Below, in pieces: positions 36,669-45,781 of a stretch of DNA of 64,000 bases; position 1 is the stretch's first letter, and every line of letters begins with the position of its first letter. A program made the translations under genes and the position numbers. Below the pieces are notes generated by a model. The model did not search any database and had not been told where the DNA came from. It saw only the letters and a list, made by a program, of their open reading frames with translations. The stretch is from Indioceanicola profundi (GTDB lineage: Bacteria > Pseudomonadota > Alphaproteobacteria > Azospirillales > Azospirillaceae), in NCBI RefSeq assembly GCF_003568845.1, contig NZ_CP030126.1:1763001-1827000 (forward strand). Reading direction: 5' to 3'.

Positions 36669-37538
36669 CTACTCCGCGGCGGCCCGGCTCAGCACCCTTT
36701 CCCGCGCATAGATGCCGATGCGCCGCACCAGTTCGGTCAGGTTCCGGCGCAAGGGCTCGAAACCGTCGTGCTTCTCCAGCGTCTCCTCATCCATGTAGAG
36801 CCGGCGGCAGACTTCGACCTGGAGACTGTGCATTCCCTCCGCCGGGTTGGAGTAGCGGCGTACCAGCTCCACCCCCTTGTAGGGGTCGTTCAGCTTCACC
36901 CGGTAGCCCATGGAGCGGAGCTGTTCCGCTACGAAGCGGGTGAAGTGCGGGTCGCAAGTGGTGCCGTCACGGTCGCCCAGCACGAAATCCACCCGGTGCT
37001 CCGGCCAGTCGCCGGGGCCGGACAGGCAGGGCATGGAGTGGCAGTCCAGATGCCAGACCACGCCGAACCGGTCCCGCACGCGGGAGATCATGCCGGCCAG
37101 TTCCTCATGGTAAGGACGCCAGTAGCGTTCAATCCGCGCCGCGACCTGGGCGGAGGTGAGCTTACCGTCATACATCGGCATGCCCGGCCGGCAGAGCGTG
37201 CGGACCAGCCCCATGCCCAGCCGGCTTTTCTCCGACGGGTTCAGACGGCCCGGAAAGGGATCGGCCAGCAAGGCGGGATCAATATCGTCCTCGGCCCTGT
37301 TCACATCGAGGAAGCTGCGGGGAAAGAGCGCGCAGAGCAGAGCGGCGCCGTGGTCCGGCGCCAGCCCGAACAGCTCGTCCACATGCGTGTCCTCCGCCTG
37401 CCGCAAAAGGGCCAGCGGACAGATGAAGTCGAATTCGGGGGGATATTTGGTGCCGCTGTGGGGGCTGTCCAAAACAACCGGCACCGGCTCACCGACTGGA
37501 TCATGTCGGATCAGGACGTCGTCGATCACCAAACTCAT
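36669..37538 (-). CDS. N-formylglutamate amidohydrolase family protein
   Basis: A zinc-type deformylase of 289 residues that hydrolyses N-formyl-L-glutamate to formate and glutamate. PVVLDSPHSGTKYPPEF, ADPFPGRLNPSEKSR, HLDCHSMP and MHSLQVEVCRRLYMDE carry the family's conserved His/Glu/Asp residues. HutG-type enzymes end histidine degradation, but no other hut gene is nearby. ATG 37538 has GGAG upstream at 12 nt; 31 further codons in frame are unlikely. It is divergent from the aspartoacylase-like gene. Confidence 0.88.
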   Translation of the reverse strand: MSLVIDDVLIRHDPVGEPVPVVLDSPHSGTKYPPEFDFICPLALLRQAEDTHVDELFGLAPDHGAALLCALFPRSFLDVNRAEDDIDPALLADPFPGRLNPSEKSRLGMGLVRTLCRPGMPMYDGKLTSAQVAARIERYWRPYHEELAGMISRVRDRFGVVWHLDCHSMPCLSGPGDWPEHRVDFVLGDRDGTTCDPHFTRFVAEQLRSMGYRVKLNDPYKGVELVRRYSNPAEGMHSLQVEVCRRLYMDEETLEKHDGFEPLRRNLTELVRRIGIYARERVLSRAAAE

Positions 37539-37772
37539 AGGCTCGCTGCTCCGCCAAGTCGGCCGGCGAACTCCGGCAGCGCTTCCTCTCCTGGTCGAGC
37601 GTTCATCGGCCCAAACCGGAACCGTCGTCACTGACCGTTTATCGTTCCATCACAAAACCGTATACAAGCCGGCGCGGCAGCCGTCGACAAAAACCATGCT
37701 GCGCGGCATCCTGCCGCCGCCGCGCAGGATGGCTGCGGAATTCGCATACGGCGTGAGGAAAGGACCGGTGGA

Positions 37773-38723
37773 TTGGGCTCCGATCCCGTAGAGCTGATTG
37801 CCCCTGACATCGCCGATCACCGGGTCGGCAATATCGGCGTGCGTTATGTCACAAGCTTTGAGGCCGGCATGCCCGGCCCGCATGTGGTGCTGAACGCCCT
37901 GATGCATGGAAACGAGCTGTGCGGGGCCATTGTGCTGGACCGCTTCCTGCGGGGCGGGCTGCGGCCCCGGCGCGGCCGGCTGACTTTCGCCTTCAGCAAC
38001 GTCGCCGCATATCTTTCCTTCGATCCGTCCATCCCCACGGCATCCCGGTTCGTGGAGGAGGACATGAATCGCGTCTGGGGCACTGACGCCCTGGAAGGCG
38101 CCCGTGAAAGCGTGGAGCTGCGGCGGGCGCGGGAGCTGTGGCCGGTATTCGAAACCGCCGATCTGCTGCTGGACATCCACTCCATGCAGAACCGAACCGC
38201 GCCGCTGATGCTGTGCGGCAGTTCCGCGCGCGGACGCGAGCTTGCGTTCAGGGTCGGTTTCCCCGGATGGATCATTGCCGATGGCGGGCATGCCGCGGGC
38301 AAGCGGCTGATCGACCATGACCGCTTTTCAGCGCCGGACGGCACCGCCGCGGCTATCCTGGCGGAGTGCGGACAACATTGGCAGGCCGGAACCGATGAGG
38401 TGGCGATGGAGACCGCCCTGCGCTTCCTGCTGGCGGCCGGGACCATCGCCCCTGTGGATGCCGAACACTACCTCTCCGCCCTGCCGCCTGCGCCGCCGCC
38501 GCGGGTGGTGGAGATCACCGACGCCGTGACGGTCGATACCGACCGATTCGAGTTCGTGGAGCCTTATGACGGCATGGAACTGATACCGCACGCGGGAACC
38601 CTGATCGCCATCGATGGCGCGCGGGAAGTCCGCACGCCGCATGACGACTGCCTGCTGATCATGCCGTGCCGCCGGTTGAAGCCGGGGCAGACGGCGGTCC
38701 GGCTGGGCCGGATCGTGGCATGA
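37773..38723 (+). CDS. Succinylglutamate desuccinylase/aspartoacylase-family protein
   Basis: Zinc carboxypeptidase-fold deacylase of 316 residues. Zinc ligands His45 and Glu48 (NALMHGNELCG) and His136 (LLLDIHSMQN) are present, with catalytic Glu in ILAECGQHW. It should release an amino acid from an N-acyl group, but whether succinylglutamate, acetylaspartate or another is the substrate cannot be told. The start is TTG 37773, with AAAGGA 8 nt upstream; no in-frame ATG lies nearby. Its stop overlaps the AbrB-family gene by 4 nt. Confidence 0.84.
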   Translation: MGSDPVELIAPDIADHRVGNIGVRYVTSFEAGMPGPHVVLNALMHGNELCGAIVLDRFLRGGLRPRRGRLTFAFSNVAAYLSFDPSIPTASRFVEEDMNRVWGTDALEGARESVELRRARELWPVFETADLLLDIHSMQNRTAPLMLCGSSARGRELAFRVGFPGWIIADGGHAAGKRLIDHDRFSAPDGTAAAILAECGQHWQAGTDEVAMETALRFLLAAGTIAPVDAEHYLSALPPAPPPRVVEITDAVTVDTDRFEFVEPYDGMELIPHAGTLIAIDGAREVRTPHDDCLLIMPCRRLKPGQTAVRLGRIVA

Positions 38724-39871
38724 GCCCGCGGGATACCGGCTCCGCCCCCGCACAGCAGCCTTCCAGAACTTCATGGCGCCGCCGGGTGGACTGGCGGGGA
38801 CTGGCGCTTGCGCTGGGATTGGGCACGGCCGGCGGCGTGCTGTTCTTCAAGCTGCATGTGCCGCTGGCCTTCATGATCGGCTCCATGGTGTTCACCACCG
38901 CGGCCGCGATGGCGGGCCTGCCCGTATCGGTCCCGAAGAAGCTGCGGGCATCCATGGTTGCCATACTCGGCATCATGCTGGGCAGCTCCTTCACGCCGGA
39001 GCTGCTCGGCCGTCTGGGCGAGTGGCAGCTCAGCCTTGCCGGACTGCTGGTCTATGTGGCGGTGGCGGCCCTGGTGGGGCTGGCCTATCTGCGGCTGGTG
39101 GCCCGCTACGACCCGGTGACCTCCTACTTCGCCGCCATGCCGGGCGGCTTCAACGAGATGGTGCTGATGGGGGGCGCCATGGGCGGGGACGACCGGACCA
39201 TCGCCCTGAACCATTCCCTTCGCATCCTGATGGTGGTTCTGCTGGTCCCCATTGCCTTCCAGCACCTGCCAGGGTTCGAGACGCAGGCGCGGGACTGGAG
39301 CCTGAACAGCCTGGGACCGGCTCTGGGAGCGCTGCCTCCGGCCGACTGGCTGCTGCTGGCCGCCTGCGGCGTCATCGGCGCGCCGGTGGCGCAGAGGTTG
39401 GGGATTCCGGCCGGACTGCTGGTCGGACCGATGCTGTTGAGCGCGGCCATCCACCTTTCCGGCCTCACGGCCGGCAAGCCGCCGGGTCTGGTCGTCGCCT
39501 CGGCGCAGGTGGTGGTGGGGGCGGCCATCGGCTGCCGCTTCGCCGGGCTGGCGCTCGGCCGGATTCTGCGCACGGCGCTGGTCGCGGCGGGGCTGACGCT
39601 GGTGCTGCTGACGGTGACTGTTGCCGTGGCCTTCCTTGTCCATACGGCGACGGGACTGGACCTCGCCGCGCTGATCCTGGCCTATGCGCCGGGCGGGTTG
39701 GCGGAAATGAGCCTTGTGGCGCTGTCTCTCCAGGCCGACCCGGCCTTCGTCGCTACCCACCACATCGTGCGCATCATCCTGGTGGTGATCCTGGCTCCCG
39801 CCGCTTTCCGCCTGTGGCACCGGCGCGCGCAACGGCTGAAGGCGGAAGCGCGCGGACGGGACAAGGGGTGA
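38720..39871 (+). CDS. AbrB-family membrane protein (Gcp/ammonia monooxygenase-like)
   Basis: An inner-membrane protein of 383 residues with about ten helices arranged as two AbrB duplications (PF05145-type). Each half has the proline-glycine turn seen in PVTSYFAAMPGGFNEMVLMG and LILAYAPGGLAEMSLVAL. Family members are putative transporters and are unrelated to Bacillus AbrB despite the name. ATG 38720 overlaps the preceding stop (ATGA), showing coupling with the deacylase gene and suggesting transport of its substrate or product (inference). Confidence 0.88.
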   Translation: MSPRDTGSAPAQQPSRTSWRRRVDWRGLALALGLGTAGGVLFFKLHVPLAFMIGSMVFTTAAAMAGLPVSVPKKLRASMVAILGIMLGSSFTPELLGRLGEWQLSLAGLLVYVAVAALVGLAYLRLVARYDPVTSYFAAMPGGFNEMVLMGGAMGGDDRTIALNHSLRILMVVLLVPIAFQHLPGFETQARDWSLNSLGPALGALPPADWLLLAACGVIGAPVAQRLGIPAGLLVGPMLLSAAIHLSGLTAGKPPGLVVASAQVVVGAAIGCRFAGLALGRILRTALVAAGLTLVLLTVTVAVAFLVHTATGLDLAALILAYAPGGLAEMSLVALSLQADPAFVATHHIVRIILVVILAPAAFRLWHRRAQRLKAEARGRDKG

Positions 39872-39894
39872 AGGCGGCGAACCGGTCGGCGGCG

Positions 39895-40398
39895 TCAGCT
39901 CGGCTTGCCGTTCTTCCAGGTTGGCTGAGCGGCGAAGAGCGGAACGCTGGAAATCGCCATCTTGGCCGAGGCTTCGGTCACTTGGCGGCTGTAGATCACA
40001 TAAACCAGCGTGTCGTTGGTCTTGTCATAGATCCGGCGCACGGCCAGGGCCTTGAAGACCAGACTCTTGCGCTCGGAGAACACCTCCTCTCCGCTCTTGC
40101 CCGTCTCTATGTCGCCGATGACGATCGGACCGGTCTGACGGCAGGCGATGGAGGCGTTCGACGGGTCCTCGAACCAGTTGCCCTTGCGCAGCCGATCGAT
40201 CACCGACCGGTCGAAATGGACGATGTGGCAGGTAACGCCGTCCACCTCCGGGTCCTCCATGGCGATGACCTTGAGTTCGTTTCCGGTCCAGTCGTTGCTG
40301 AACTCCCCGACCTCCTCCTGTGCGGCGGCAGGCACTGCCGCTGAGAATGCCAGCAGGCAGGCGGAGACAAGGGCGGCGGCCGTCTTGACGAGGTGCAT
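39895..40398 (-). CDS. creA: CreA family exported protein
   Basis: A small periplasmic protein of 167 residues, signal peptide about 1-26 (AAVPAAA-QEE). The mature region matches CreA: IEVIAxxDPxVxGVTCHI-like opening with Cys57 and Cys86, which could form a disulfide, then SLVFKALAVRRIYDKTNDTLVY near the C-terminus. The function is not established in any organism I know. It converges on the AbrB-family gene, 23 bp away, and is divergent from the AI-2E permease. Confidence 0.92.
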   Translation of the reverse strand: MHLVKTAAALVSACLLAFSAAVPAAAQEEVGEFSNDWTGNELKVIAMEDPEVDGVTCHIVHFDRSVIDRLRKGNWFEDPSNASIACRQTGPIVIGDIETGKSGEEVFSERKSLVFKALAVRRIYDKTNDTLVYVIYSRQVTEASAKMAISSVPLFAAQPTWKNGKPS

Positions 40399-40541
40399 GA
40401 GACTATCCCGAAGAACATGTTGTCCTGATGCTTAGCTGGCTCTTTCCGGCACAGGCTGCAAGCGTCCCCTGCCCGCCGCTCCCGAACAAACACGCCCCCT
40501 TGCTGTTTTCTGTTCGAACCGCGACAGGAAGAAAACGAGGA

Positions 40542-41648
40542 ATGGCCGAGCGCACTGCAGTGGAGCGGACCTTCGCCGAGGCGAAGGAGGAGCAGAAGCA
40601 CTTGGCCCCCCATGATCCGGCCAAGGTGCAGAAAATCTGTCTCCTGATCCTCGTCGGCCTAGCGGTGATGTACACGCTGTACTTCGCCCAGGATGTCCTG
40701 CTGCCCGTGTTCCTGGCGTTTCTGCTAAGCCTTCTACTCCGCGGTCCGGTGAAGGCGCTGCACCGTCTGAAGCTGGCCGAGCCGGTGGCGGCTGTGCTGG
40801 TGATGCTGGGTCTGATCGGCGCCGTCGGGGCCGGCGTGGCCGCCGTAGCTGAACCTGCCGTACAATGGGTCGAGCGTGCGCCGACGGTGCTGGCGGAATT
40901 GGGCGAAAAGCTCAAGGATCTGCAACAGGGACTTGCCCAGGCCCGTGAGGCGACCCAGCAACTGCAGCAGATGACGGGGGCTGACGAACAGCCGACGGAG
41001 GTGGTGGTCCAGGGACCGAATCTGGCTGATGAAATCCTGACCCAGACCCAGATGGTGATCGCCCAGACATTGCTGGTGATCGCCCTGACCTTCTTCTTTC
41101 TGGCCTTCGGCCGCCATACGCTGGAAAGCGTGATCCGCTCCCTGCCCAATGTTCAGGACCGGCTGCATCTGGTGGATATCGTCAACACGGTGCAGATCAA
41201 CATCTCCACCTATCTGCTGACCGTAACGGGCATCAATCTGTGCCTGGGGATTGTTGCCGCCGGCATGTTCTGGCTGATGGACGTGCCGAACCCGCTGTTG
41301 TGGGGGATGGTAGCCGGCCTGCTGAACTTCATCCCCTATCTGGGATCGGCCTGCACGGCCCTGATCCTGGCCGTGGTCTGCCTGCTGACCTTCGACGACT
41401 GGGTGCGGATGCTTGCCCCGCCGCTGGGCTTCATGTTGCTGACCGCATTCGAGGGGAACTTCATCACGCCCACTGTGATCGGCAAGCGCCTGACGCTGAA
41501 TCCGATCTTCGTTTTCAGCACGGTGCTGTTCTGGGGCTGGCTGTGGGGCGTTCCCGGCGCGCTGCTGGCAGTGCCGATCCTGGCGGTGTTCAAGATTCTC
41601 TGCGACGCCACCCCGCAGTTGCGGACGCTGGGCGCCTTGATGGGCTGA
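40542..41648 (+). CDS. AI-2E family transporter (PerM-like)
   Basis: An inner-membrane permease of 368 residues with about eight helices. The paired N-terminal helices (LLILVGLAVMYTLYFAQDVL, LPVFLAFLLSLLLRG), a periplasmic coiled region with Gln-rich QQGLAQAREATQQLQQM, and the C-terminal LWGMVAGLLNFIPYLGS with WGWLWGVPGALLAVPIL are typical of PF01594. Family members export small molecules or act as Na/H antiporters; the substrate is unknown. ATG 40542 has GAGG and AGGAAG upstream. Confidence 0.88.
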   Translation: MAERTAVERTFAEAKEEQKHLAPHDPAKVQKICLLILVGLAVMYTLYFAQDVLLPVFLAFLLSLLLRGPVKALHRLKLAEPVAAVLVMLGLIGAVGAGVAAVAEPAVQWVERAPTVLAELGEKLKDLQQGLAQAREATQQLQQMTGADEQPTEVVVQGPNLADEILTQTQMVIAQTLLVIALTFFFLAFGRHTLESVIRSLPNVQDRLHLVDIVNTVQINISTYLLTVTGINLCLGIVAAGMFWLMDVPNPLLWGMVAGLLNFIPYLGSACTALILAVVCLLTFDDWVRMLAPPLGFMLLTAFEGNFITPTVIGKRLTLNPIFVFSTVLFWGWLWGVPGALLAVPILAVFKILCDATPQLRTLGALMG

Positions 41649-41745
41649 AGAAATTCATCCTTTCGGTTGAGGATCATCTCCCGCTTCCGTCGTGCATACC
41701 CTATATCTGATAGAGGTATGCTTGTTATCGATCAGGGAGAGGGGA

Positions 41746-42978
41746 ATGGAGCCGTTCAGCATGTTTGTGGTTGCCATCGCGGTTTTCGCGGTGGTCCTGC
41801 TGCTGTTGGGGGTCAAGACGGTTCCACAGGGCCGGGAATACACGGTGGAGAGGTTCGGCCGGTATACCCACACCCTCCGGCCGGGGCTGCATTTCATCGT
41901 ACCGGTGGTCGACAGGATCGGCGCCAGGTTGAACATGATGGAAACCGTGCTGGACGTGCCGAGCCAGGAGGTCATCACCAAGGACAACGCCATGGTGACC
42001 GTCGACGGCGTGGTCTTCTTCCAGGTGCTGGACGCCGCCCGGGCCGCTTATGAGGTGAACCAGCTTCAACTCGCCATCCTGAACCTGACCATGACCAACG
42101 TCCGCACAGTCATGGGCTCCATGGACCTGGATGAGCTCCTGTCCCAGCGGGACAAGATCAACACCCAGCTTCTGCATGTGGTGGACGATGCGACCCAGCC
42201 CTGGGGCGTGAAGGTCACCCGCATCGAAATCCGCGACATCCAGCCGCCGCGTGACCTGGTGGACAGCATGGCCCGCCAGATGAAGGCGGAGCGTGACCGC
42301 CGCGCCGTGATCCTGGAAGCGGAGGGGCTGCGGCAGGCAGCCATCCTGAAGGCGGAGGGCGAGAAGCGGGCCGCCATCCTGGAGGCGGAGGGCCGGCGCG
42401 AAGCCTCATTCCGCGATGCCGAGGCCCGCGAGCGCGAGGCGGAGGCGGAAGCCGCGGCGACCCGCATGGTGTCCGACGCCATCGCCGGGGGCAATGTGCA
42501 GGCCATCAACTACTTCGTGGCCCAGCGCTATGTCGAGACCATGGCCGAGTTCGCCAAGAGCCCCAACCAGAAGATTCTCTTCATGCCGATGGAATCCAGC
42601 AGCATCATCGGTGCGCTGGGCGGCATCGCGGAGATCGCGCGCGACGCCTTCCCGTCCGGCGGCGGATCGGGTGGAAGCGGTTCGGGCGGCACCCCGCCTT
42701 CAGGCGCCCCGCGGCCCCGTCCGCAACCGCCGGCCCCGGCCCCGTCCCCTGGGCCGCCGCTGGGGATGATGACTCGCTGCCCGACCTGCCCGCTGCAGAC
42801 CGCTGACCGCCGGACTTTCGGAAGGAGCCCCCATGGAGCCGCTCGATATCGCCTTCTGGCACTGGTGGGTCGGTGCCGTGATCCTGGCGCTGGTGGAGAT
42901 GTTCGTTCCGGGCGCAGCCCTGATCTGGCTGGGACTGGCGGCGGGAGCCACCGGACTGGCGCTGCTTATGATGCCTGA
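41746..42978 (+). CDS. SPFH/Band 7 membrane protein (QmcA-like), C-terminus probably frameshifted
   Basis: A stomatin-like protein of 410 residues as read. One N-terminal helix (about 5-22) is followed by the Band 7 domain (VPQGREYTVERFGRYTHTLRPG to about 230) and a long Glu/Ala/Arg coiled coil (250-290). It should form a large membrane ring and partners with NfeD, whose gene follows. After about residue 335 the frame continues for a Gly/Pro-rich and then atypical 75 residues, running 146 nt into nfeD. In the -1 frame a DDDSLPDLPAADR tail ends at TGA 42806, 26 bp before nfeD with a good Shine-Dalgarno. A one-base indel in the GC-rich linker is likely. ATG 41746 has AGGGAGAGGGGA upstream. Confidence 0.86.
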   Translation: MEPFSMFVVAIAVFAVVLLLLGVKTVPQGREYTVERFGRYTHTLRPGLHFIVPVVDRIGARLNMMETVLDVPSQEVITKDNAMVTVDGVVFFQVLDAARAAYEVNQLQLAILNLTMTNVRTVMGSMDLDELLSQRDKINTQLLHVVDDATQPWGVKVTRIEIRDIQPPRDLVDSMARQMKAERDRRAVILEAEGLRQAAILKAEGEKRAAILEAEGRREASFRDAEAREREAEAEAAATRMVSDAIAGGNVQAINYFVAQRYVETMAEFAKSPNQKILFMPMESSSIIGALGGIAEIARDAFPSGGGSGGSGSGGTPPSGAPRPRPQPPAPAPSPGPPLGMMTRCPTCPLQTADRRTFGRSPHGAARYRLLALVGRCRDPGAGGDVRSGRSPDLAGTGGGSHRTGAAYDA

Positions 42979-43291
42979 CATGTCCTGGCAGTGGCAGTTC
43001 GGCGTTTTCGCCGTACTGTCCATTGCCTTCGTCGCCTTCGCCAAGCTGGCGCCGCGCAAGCCGCCGGCGGAAACGGATGAGCCCTACCTGAACCGCCGGG
43101 CCGATCAGTACAGGGGCAAGATCGCCGTCCTGGAAAGTGCCATCGTCAATGGCCGGGGCCGCGCCTTCCTGGGCGACACCCTCTGGTCCGTCACCGGCCC
43201 CGATCTCCCCGCCGGCAGCACCGTCCGCATCACCGGAGCGGACGGTCCGCTGCTGATGGTGGAGCCGTCCGAGGTGCAGCGGAGCGCGTGA
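42833..43291 (+). CDS. NfeD-family protein
   Basis: A membrane protein of 152 residues, short NfeD1b type without a ClpP-like protease. Two or three helices (about 9-30, 33-48, 54-70) are followed by a C-terminal OB-fold (GKIAVLESAIVNGRGRAFLGDTLWSV). It partners SPFH proteins such as QmcA. GAAGGAGCCCCC precedes ATG 42833. The gene overlaps the SPFH frame as read, but not the likely original end of that gene. Confidence 0.9.
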   Translation: MEPLDIAFWHWWVGAVILALVEMFVPGAALIWLGLAAGATGLALLMMPDMSWQWQFGVFAVLSIAFVAFAKLAPRKPPAETDEPYLNRRADQYRGKIAVLESAIVNGRGRAFLGDTLWSVTGPDLPAGSTVRITGADGPLLMVEPSEVQRSA

Positions 43292-43379
43292 GAGGTTTTG
43301 TCGGTAGAGGCTGCTTGTAACTGGTGCCGGACGCATTGGCATGCAGGAGAGGATTCGAAATCCGGCGTGCCTGATGTTC

Positions 43380-43503
43380 CTAGGCGTTCAGGGTCTCATA
43401 CAGGTCCAGCCACTGCGGATTATGCTCCTCAATCAGGCGCAGCTTCCACGCTCGTTCCCATTTCCTCAGTCGTTTTTCCGTGGAGAATGTAGACGAAGAA
43501 CTG
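43380..43503 (-). pseudogene. Deletion remnant of a GIY-YIG endonuclease gene
   Basis: On the minus strand FFVYILH (43500-43480) matches the first strand of a GIY-YIG nuclease domain, but after about one codon the sequence jumps to a different frame that reads RLRKWERAWK and LIEEHNPQWLDLYETL and ends at TAG 43382-43380, the standard C-terminus of the family. The middle 55-65 residues with the GIY motif and catalytic Arg/Glu are missing and the two parts are out of frame. No start codon lies just before the first part. It is a dead copy of a small GIY-YIG nuclease of the UPF0213/YhbQ kind. Confidence 0.75.
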
Positions 43504-43568
43504 CTTCCCGACCCTGCAGCTCCTGAGTTTGTGCCCTTGGGGAGCGCAGGTCGAGTTGTGCCGCCATG

Positions 43569-43597
43569 AAAACCGCCCCGGCAGTTCGGCCGGGGCG
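43569..43597 (-). terminator. Terminator of the S9 peptidase gene
   Basis: On the minus strand, CGCCCCGGC / GCCGGGGCG with a 6-nt loop is followed by GTTTTC, 23 bp past the stop. Confidence 0.8.
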
Positions 43598-43619
43598 ATC
43601 CTACAGCGAACCATTATCC

Positions 43620-45605
43620 TCAGTTCGTCGCCTGCCCGAGAATCTTCCGCAGGAACATGGCGCGGGCCATCTGATCCTCGAACTGGTTGGCTTTCTTCCG
43701 GAAGCCGTGCCCCTCATCCATGGCCAGCACGTACCAGGCATCGCCGCCATTGGCGCGGATCTGGGCCAGGATCTGTTCCGCCTCGCTGCGGGGCACCCGG
43801 GGGTCGTTGGCGCCCTGCACGATCAGCATGGGCTTGGTGATCTTGTGGGCGTTGGTCAGCGGGGAAATCTTCAGCAGATGCTCCCGCATCGCCGGGTCCC
43901 GCTCATCCCCGTATTCCGGGCGGCGAAGGTCGCGGCGATATTCCTTCGTGCTCTCAAGGAAGGTCACGAAGTTGGAGATGCCGACGATGTCCACCGCCCC
44001 GGCCAGCCGGTCATTGTAGTGGGTCATGCCGGCCAGCACCATGTAGCCGCCATAGGACCCGCCGACCAGGGCGATGCGGTCCTTGTCCAGGTTCGGCTGC
44101 GTCGCGACCCAGTCGATCAGGGCCCCGATGTCCTTGACCGAATCCTCCCGCTTGAAGCCATTGTCGAGCGTCACATAGGTCTTGCCGTAGCCGGTGGAGC
44201 CGCGGACATTCGGCACCAGCACGGCAGCACCCAGCTCATTGGCCCAGAACTGGTAGGTGGAGCTGAAGCTTGGCCGGCTTTGCGCCTCCGGCCCGCCATG
44301 GATGGAGATGATGACCGGTAGCTTCCCCTGCGCATTCCTGGGCGTATAGAGGAAGGACGGGATCATCCGGGGCTTGCCGTCCACCTGGTCGAAGGTGGGG
44401 TATTCGATCAGCTCCGCCGTGGCGAAGGTTTCGGTGTTCAGGCCGCCGACCTCGCTCTTCGTCCACTGCTTCACCTCGCCGCTCGCGATGTCGGCCACGA
44501 ACACGTCGCCGGGGGCGGTGGGCTGGCTGATGCTGATGGCGAGGCGCTTGCCATCGGGGCTGAAGCCCATGGAGCCCACCACGCCCTTCGGCAGGTCTGG
44601 CGCCGGCTTATGCTGCAGGCTGGCGGTGTCGAGCAGCCGGATGGACGACCAGCCGCCCTCATTGAAGGCGTAGGCGATGGTGCTGCCGTCCTTGGAAAGG
44701 GTGACATCCTCCACATCCCAGGGAATATCCTCGCTGACCCAGCGCACCCCGCCTCCGGCGATGTCCAGCACGCCGAGCCGGCGGAACTCGCCCGCCTCGT
44801 CGGACAGGATGAAGACGCCCTTTCCATCCGGCGTAAACCCGACGGCGGATTGCGAGACATTGTCCAGCTCCGGCCGCAGCTTCGTGACCGTGCCGGCCTT
44901 CAGGTCTGCTATATAAAGGAAGGAGCGGGTGACGGAAATGTACTGCCCGATCAGCAGCCTGGAATCGTCCTGAGAGAAGGCGATGGGGCTGTAGGACCCC
45001 TCCATTTCCGCCACCGGCCTGGCCGATGCCACCTGCTCGGGGGCGGCCACATAGACGTCCGTATCGCGGTCGTTGCGCCGGGTGCTGGTGAAGGCGATGC
45101 GGTCGCCCTTGTGGGACCAGAGGAAGGACTGGTTGCGCGACTTGCCGTCGGTCAGCATCCGGCTGTCGCCGCTATCCAGGTCCAGGTGGAAGAGCTGGTA
45201 GTATTCCGATCCGCCCTTGTCCCAGACATAGATCAGCTCGTTAGATCCGGCGACCGGGCGGAACTCGCCGTTGGTGATCGGCTCCTCGGCAAAGGTGATC
45301 TGCTCGCGAGCGCCCATCGGCTGGCGCACCAGATGGAGCTGATTGACCTCGCCGAACCGGGTGGTGATCAGGATGCCGCTGCCATCCGCCGTCCAGCCGG
45401 CGAACCCCGCGGATCGGGCGTTCAGGTAGGCGCGGAACTTGTCCGCAAGCTCCGGGTCCGCCGCCGGCACGTTCTCCAGCACCAGATTACCCTTCTCCAC
45501 CCGCTCCACCTGCTGGGCGGAAGCGGTGCCGGTGAAGGCCGGCGCGAATGCGGCAATGGCGAGCGCGCAGACGCCGGCGCGCAGCACTGTGTTCAAGCGA
45601 AGCAT
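43620..45605 (-). CDS. S9-family prolyl oligopeptidase-like peptidase
   Basis: An exported serine peptidase of 661 residues. A signal peptide (about 1-30, ending TGTASA-QQ) precedes a seven-bladed beta-propeller (WD40-like repeats such as GFSPDGKRLAISIS and FTPDGKGVFILSDEAG) and a C-terminal alpha/beta hydrolase domain with Ser517 (GGSYGGY), Asp601 (GANDPRVP) and His633 (DEGHGF). It should trim peptides in the periplasm; specificity could be acylaminoacyl- or dipeptidyl-peptidase. I use ATG 45605, which gives a regular signal peptide; an ATG at 45623 adds six residues. Confidence 0.92.
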   Translation of the reverse strand: MLRLNTVLRAGVCALAIAAFAPAFTGTASAQQVERVEKGNLVLENVPAADPELADKFRAYLNARSAGFAGWTADGSGILITTRFGEVNQLHLVRQPMGAREQITFAEEPITNGEFRPVAGSNELIYVWDKGGSEYYQLFHLDLDSGDSRMLTDGKSRNQSFLWSHKGDRIAFTSTRRNDRDTDVYVAAPEQVASARPVAEMEGSYSPIAFSQDDSRLLIGQYISVTRSFLYIADLKAGTVTKLRPELDNVSQSAVGFTPDGKGVFILSDEAGEFRRLGVLDIAGGGVRWVSEDIPWDVEDVTLSKDGSTIAYAFNEGGWSSIRLLDTASLQHKPAPDLPKGVVGSMGFSPDGKRLAISISQPTAPGDVFVADIASGEVKQWTKSEVGGLNTETFATAELIEYPTFDQVDGKPRMIPSFLYTPRNAQGKLPVIISIHGGPEAQSRPSFSSTYQFWANELGAAVLVPNVRGSTGYGKTYVTLDNGFKREDSVKDIGALIDWVATQPNLDKDRIALVGGSYGGYMVLAGMTHYNDRLAGAVDIVGISNFVTFLESTKEYRRDLRRPEYGDERDPAMREHLLKISPLTNAHKITKPMLIVQGANDPRVPRSEAEQILAQIRANGGDAWYVLAMDEGHGFRKKANQFEDQMARAMFLRKILGQATN

Positions 45606-45781
45606 GTCCTGTTCCAGCTCCATCCGTTTCTGTCGGCCTGTCCGGCCCTGAACGGAAAGGGTAGCAGGTCGCCGGCCTTAATCCAGCCGAACCCGACCGG
45701 TGGTCCCGCTCCCGAAGACGCAACCGGTCCATCGTTGGCGAGGCGGCGGCAGCCGATAGAACGCCCCCTGCCACTCCCCCC

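Noticed and set aside
43298-43526. Two short plus-strand open frames after nfeD
   Set aside because: They overlap the GIY-YIG remnant on the other strand and have no supported start.
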